This document shows positions 60,737 to 64,000 of a DNA stretch of 64,000 nt, piece after piece; position 1 is the first letter of the stretch, and every line of letters starts with the position of its first letter. The notes under the pieces were generated by a model, which worked only from the letters and a program-made list of their open reading frames with translations, made no database searches and was not told where the DNA came from. Location of the stretch: the NCBI GenBank assembly GCA_003129525.1, contig CP029329.1:3394501-3458500 (forward strand), read 5' to 3'. Source of the DNA: Clostridium beijerinckii (lineage in GTDB: Bacteria; Bacillota; Clostridia; Clostridiales; Clostridiaceae). The position numbers and the translations under genes are program-made.

Positions 60737-61684
60737 TTCATATGGTCCTATTATCCTAGCTATTTCTTCAATATGCTTTGCATTAGTCCCACAACATCCC
60801 CCTAATATGTAAAATCCAAACTTACTTTTAAGTTCATTTATTCCATTTATTAATTCGTCAAAATTATCTTCTTGTAATATAGCGTTATTATTTAACTCTT
60901 CTGGACTTAAAGATGAAGTATTGGCTTGAATTCCCTTTAATCTATTCCTAACAATTAAAGTTTTATTCTCTTTCATATTTAGACCAAGTAAAACATTTTT
61001 AGGATGAACACAATTAATCATATAAGTCATTGGATTATAATATTTATCAATTTCTTTTATAGCATCATTTATAATTGTATTATCAAGGAGCTCTCCTTTT
61101 TTATTAACAATAAAGCTAACTATATAAGGCAACTTTGTTTCTTCCATAGCTTTTGATAACCCTTTAGCTTCGTTTACTGAAGACACAACACCTGCAAAAA
61201 CAAAGTCTGCTTTAGATTCTTTAAATATATTGCATTGATATTTGTGAAATTCATATGCTACCTCTTCCTTCAAAGCTTCATTTACATTGTAAGAATCTCC
61301 TTTTGTCCCAATCAAAGCTCCAATAAATATATTTTCTTTGTACTCACTATATTCAGCTCGTATTTCATTTAAAAATTCAATATAGTCAAAATTTACATTA
61401 TTATTATTATATTTTGATTGCTTAATTCTATCTTTATTTGCTCTCCTAGTAGAGGCCATTATCATTATTGGCAGCTTATATTTTATTCCAATATCTATAT
61501 ATTCTTTATAAATATTTTTCAATATTTCTCTAGTAGTTTTATCATAAATTGCTCCTGCATATACAATAAAATCATCTGGTTTTATTTTGAATGTTCTTCT
61601 TAATCTTTCTACTACAGCACCTTCTGTTAATATCATTGAGTTTTTGCTTATTAATTCTATTAATTTTTTTGAATTATAACCCAT
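60731..61684 (-). CDS. Homocysteine S-methyltransferase family protein
   Basis: 317 aa; TTGAGGAATTAGTT precedes the ATG. The barrel starts ILTEGAVVERLRR and has zinc-binding cysteines in INCVHPKNVL and YILGGCCGTNAKHIEEIA, the three Cys of betaine/S-methylmethionine-homocysteine methyltransferases. Parts of the middle (ADFVFAGVVSSVNEAKG) are diverged from MmuM, where one expects the substrate-binding glutamate. It probably moves a methyl group from a sulfonium or methylated donor to a thiol; donor unknown. Confidence 0.85.
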   Translation of the reverse strand: MGYNSKKLIELISKNSMILTEGAVVERLRRTFKIKPDDFIVYAGAIYDKTTREILKNIYKEYIDIGIKYKLPIMIMASTRRANKDRIKQSKYNNNNVNFDYIEFLNEIRAEYSEYKENIFIGALIGTKGDSYNVNEALKEEVAYEFHKYQCNIFKESKADFVFAGVVSSVNEAKGLSKAMEETKLPYIVSFIVNKKGELLDNTIINDAIKEIDKYYNPMTYMINCVHPKNVLLGLNMKENKTLIVRNRLKGIQANTSSLSPEELNNNAILQEDNFDELINGINELKSKFGFYILGGCCGTNAKHIEEIARIIGPYEK

Positions 61685-61708
61685 AACTAATTCCTCAACT
61701 TTCCTAGT

Positions 61709-62848
61709 CTAACTTTTATATTCTTCATTGATATTAACAAAACTTACAAGCAAATTTCTAAAATCATCGATAGTTTCTTCAACTATTTTATCTGGATATA
61801 GTGCATCCATAGAATCATCTTCTATTAATTTATAATATCTAGTTGAATAACTGACATTAAATTTACTATTAGGCAAGTTAAATCTTAATATCTCTCCATA
61901 ACAATTTGGTTTTCCTCCTGTTGGTTCACCTATCAATATAGCATTACATTGATTTTTTAATTCATAAGCATTTAAAAGTGCTGAAGAAAATGTTTCTCTT
62001 CCTATAATTACATTTAAGTTTCTCTTTTTACTTATATTCTTATTCTTTTTTAAATACAGCACTAGAGGCTCTAACAATGTTGAATCTCCACCAAGATTAT
62101 TTCTCAAGTCTATTGTTATACAGTTTATATTATTGTTTTCTATGAAATTTATTGTACTATTTATCTTATCTTTTAGGGGAATCTCATTTTCCCTACAACT
62201 ATTATATTTTATATATAATGACTTATCTTCATTCATATATTTAAACCAATAATTTTCATTAGGTCTTTCTGCATATAATGGTACATTTATTTTCTCTAAA
62301 TAATTCAGCTCATTCTGTCTTACAGTTTCTACTTCTATTATCTCATTTTCTACTGTAATTTTTATTTTCTTTTTATCTTCACATATTAATAAGCCATACA
62401 AAATATCCGCAGCTTGCAAATATTTTGCACATTGTGCCTTAAGAAAATATTTATTTTCATGAGAAACTATTTGAGCTAACTTCTCAATTATATCTTCCAT
62501 TAACGAATCTTCAATTGCAGTTACTTTTTTATACAATAAACTTTCATAACCTTTACTAACATCAATAATATATATACCATCACTAAAACAATAAAATCTT
62601 AGTGGAATAAATCTTTCAACTGGAAAATATATAGCCGTATGAGCATCTTTAATACTTGCCACAAGCCTACTAAGTTCAACTTTCATTTCATCATAATCTA
62701 AATAATTAACATTCGACTTTAATTCTAAAGCTTTCTTTTGAAATTCTTCTCTACTTATATTGACGAATAAATTTTTATGCTTTTCTCTTAATGAATCTTT
62801 CAAATAGTCTATATCTTCAATCCATTTTTCTTCCCAATTTTTATTCAT
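61709..62848 (-). CDS. S41 family (C-terminal-processing-like) peptidase
   Basis: 379 aa with no signal peptide or PDZ domain visible. The C-terminal half has the S41 core: KSLYIKYNSC, CITIDLRNNLGGDSTLLEPLV, GRETFSSALLNAYEL with the catalytic-type Ser, and ILIGEPTGGKPNCYGE. The N-terminal ~110 residues (EDIDYLKDSLREKHKNLF, DAHTAIYFP) match the cap of tricorn/RBP3-like members. The enzyme would be cytoplasmic as encoded. AAGGATGAATT precedes the ATG; 24 bp separate it from the methyltransferase gene, likely one operon. Confidence 0.85.
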   Translation of the reverse strand: MNKNWEEKWIEDIDYLKDSLREKHKNLFVNISREEFQKKALELKSNVNYLDYDEMKVELSRLVASIKDAHTAIYFPVERFIPLRFYCFSDGIYIIDVSKGYESLLYKKVTAIEDSLMEDIIEKLAQIVSHENKYFLKAQCAKYLQAADILYGLLICEDKKKIKITVENEIIEVETVRQNELNYLEKINVPLYAERPNENYWFKYMNEDKSLYIKYNSCRENEIPLKDKINSTINFIENNNINCITIDLRNNLGGDSTLLEPLVLYLKKNKNISKKRNLNVIIGRETFSSALLNAYELKNQCNAILIGEPTGGKPNCYGEILRFNLPNSKFNVSYSTRYYKLIEDDSMDALYPDKIVEETIDDFRNLLVSFVNINEEYKS

Positions 62849-62994
62849 AATTCATCCTTTATTTTTTTATATTATTTTCTTACATACACTGTGAAATTTC
62901 AGTATCTTATTCTGTAACCATAACAACTGCTTATTATTGATTCCAGTAAGCTCTCATATAAATATAGGTTTTCACCCTGGGTATCTATATATAA

Positions 62995-63026
62995 AAAGCA
63001 CTTAAGTTTTTAAACTTAAGTGCTTT
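62995..63026. terminator. Terminator of desulfoferrodoxin gene
   Basis: AAAGCACTTAAGTTT and AAACTTAAGTGCTTT, 15-bp perfect arms. Confidence 0.9.
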
Positions 63027-63040
63027 GATAAAATCAAATC

Positions 63041-63409
63041 TTATATTTCTGTTTTCCATAATCCATGCAAATTACAATATGCATACACAACTGCATTTCC
63101 TTTATCAACAAATACAGCTTGTGGTTTTTCTCCTGGTGACAATGAAACTTTTTCTGTCCCCTTATCTGAAACCACTGCAATCCATTCTATATAATGTTCT
63201 TCTGTCATTGGATGTTCAACAGAACCTACTGTTACATATATTTTCCCATCTTTTCTTTCTGCTACTGGAACATGCTTTTCTTGTGCTGCATCTGTAGAAT
63301 TCGCTTCAAGCTTAGTCATGTTTTTACCACAACAAACTAATTGACCTCCGCCATTTTTAATAAGACCAACAATATTTCCGCATAATTCACAACGATAAAA
63401 TGCTATCAT
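63041..63409 (-). CDS. dfx: Desulfoferrodoxin (superoxide reductase)
   Basis: 122 aa from the ATG at 63407-63409 with GAAGGGTGG upstream; the longer ORF has no better signal. The N-terminal rubredoxin-like centre I uses C7, C10, C26 and C27 (YRCELCG, LVCCGK). Centre II ligands are in EKHVPV (H46), VEHPM, EEHYIEW and the C-x2-H of YCNLHGLW near the end. Class I desulfoferrodoxins reduce superoxide to peroxide without making oxygen, the preferred route in anaerobes. It runs alongside the SOD at 47.6 kb. Confidence 0.95.
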   Translation of the reverse strand: MIAFYRCELCGNIVGLIKNGGGQLVCCGKNMTKLEANSTDAAQEKHVPVAERKDGKIYVTVGSVEHPMTEEHYIEWIAVVSDKGTEKVSLSPGEKPQAVFVDKGNAVVYAYCNLHGLWKTEI

Positions 63410-63563
63410 AATATAACCACCCTTCATCATAATATATATATATTATAACATATTCTTCTTAAATATTCATCAAATTCCATATAATCATTTTCTATTATTT
63501 TTTCGCTTTTAAACCAAGCTTTATTTAATTGATGCTTAATATTAAATATCTTATTCTACACCC

Positions 63564-63585
63564 TTATTTTTTTGAATGTGCCTTA
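63564..63585 (+). repeat. MITE-like arm F
   Basis: TTATTTTTTTGAATGTGCCTTA is the family right arm, ending at the stop codon of the Crp/Fnr gene on the opposite strand. Confidence 0.5.
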
Positions 63586-64000
63586 TTTATATAAATCTCC
63601 AGCCAAGCAAAGTAACTTTTCAAAATCTTCTATGACATATTCTCTATCACATTTTTTTAAAATTCCTTCTAAACAAAACTTATTCAAAACTCTATTGAAA
63701 TGCCTATAGCTTGTCCCTAGTAGCTCTGATATTTCATTATAATTTTCTTTAAATGTAAATTTTTTAATATTATTATCATGTGTATTTATAAATGCAACTA
63801 TATAGCTAGCGAGTCTATTTTCAAGTGGATACAATAAGTTTATTGAGCTATTATTACTACCATTAGTAAGTTTATCGCTTAAATATTCACATATTTTTAA
63901 TAAAAACTTACAATCTTTTATAAGTTTTTTTCTTACAATATTAAAGTTAATTCCTATACAATATGTATCTTCTATTGCCTGCACACTACAATCTGTAACA
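63583..64000 (-). CDS. Crp/Fnr family regulator, C-terminal part (runs off window)
   Basis: The frame is open from the window edge (reading VTDCSVQAIEDTYCIGI at the junction) to TAA at 63583, so no start lies inside. AIEDTYCIGI is the end of the cyclic-nucleotide-binding-like domain; the dimerisation helix (CKFLLKICEYLSDKL) and the HTH (RLASYIVAFINT, ENYNEISELLGTSYRHFNRVLNKFCLEGILKK) follow. This resembles YeiL-type Crp/Fnr members. The cysteines suggest possible redox sensing, but the N terminus is needed to tell. Target genes unknown. Confidence 0.85.
   Translation of the reverse strand, partial: VTDCSVQAIEDTYCIGINFNIVRKKLIKDCKFLLKICEYLSDKLTNGSNNSSINLLYPLENRLASYIVAFINTHDNNIKKFTFKENYNEISELLGTSYRHFNRVLNKFCLEGILKKCDREYVIEDFEKLLCLAGDLYK

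Overview
The window looks like a chromosomal segment of a solventogenic or saccharolytic Clostridium (sensu stricto, C. beijerinckii / C. saccharoperbutylacetonicum type). Base composition is roughly 70-75% A+T, ribosome binding sites are strong (AGGAGG/GGAGGTG), TTG and GTG starts occur, and the gene content includes GerW/YtfJ, DacF, ScpAB, desulfoferrodoxin and a bifunctional GshF. No rRNA, ordinary tRNA, CRISPR array or prophage block was seen. Most genes lie on the minus strand in short operons closed by hairpin terminators. The names rest on motif recognition from the sequence alone; no database search was possible.

Layout. 0-6 kb: 5' end of a glycosyltransferase gene, an orphan CIRCE promoter, LemA and TPM-domain proteins, ComFB, CCA-adding enzyme, an RpiR regulator and an RluB-type pseudouridine synthase. 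6-15 kb: a Cys/Gly-rich small protein, a self-regulated YtrA-type GntR/ABC operon, a YjeM-like permease and a two-gene flavoprotein/iron-sulfur redox pair. 15-21 kb: two D-Ala-D-Ala carboxypeptidases flank a sporulation and chromosome-segregation cluster (DUF2953, GerW, ScpB, ScpA). Upstream of DUF2953 is a long, GC-richer, highly structured non-coding element bounded by inverted repeats. 21-25 kb: a bilin-reductase-like protein, a MarR/membrane-protein pair, and gene fragments (FAD oxidoreductase, PIN domain, a duplicated ywbE 3' end).

25-30 kb: a four-gene exopolysaccharide operon (PIG-L deacetylase, processive GT2, hexapeptide acyltransferase, NodB deacetylase) divergent from a GH16 glucanase. 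30-44 kb: a tmRNA-like RNA, YwbE, TopB, SHMT, a two-part ThrE-type exporter, GshF, MATE and ArsR. 44-54 kb: SDR, DegV, pentapeptide-repeat protein, SOD, an IS1182-family element, and two tandem subtilisin-like proteases behind a small helical protein. 55-64 kb: RNase Z between two paralogous tiny basic proteins, a cupin, a MarR-controlled pirin/azoreductase operon, a homocysteine methyltransferase-like protein, an S41-like peptidase, desulfoferrodoxin and the C-terminal part of a Crp/Fnr regulator.

Themes. Oxygen, thiol and electrophile defence is well represented (GshF, SOD, desulfoferrodoxin, azoreductase, pirin, MarR). Palindromic MITE-like repeats are dense: one family shares the arm TTAGGcACATTCAAAAAATA, a second resembles the ends of the IS1182 element. 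The most novel-looking items are the repeat-bounded structured RNA at 15.93-16.30 kb, the CIRCE promoter that reads straight into a terminator, the bilin-reductase-like protein, and the paired operators of the quinone/electrophile-type MarR regulon.
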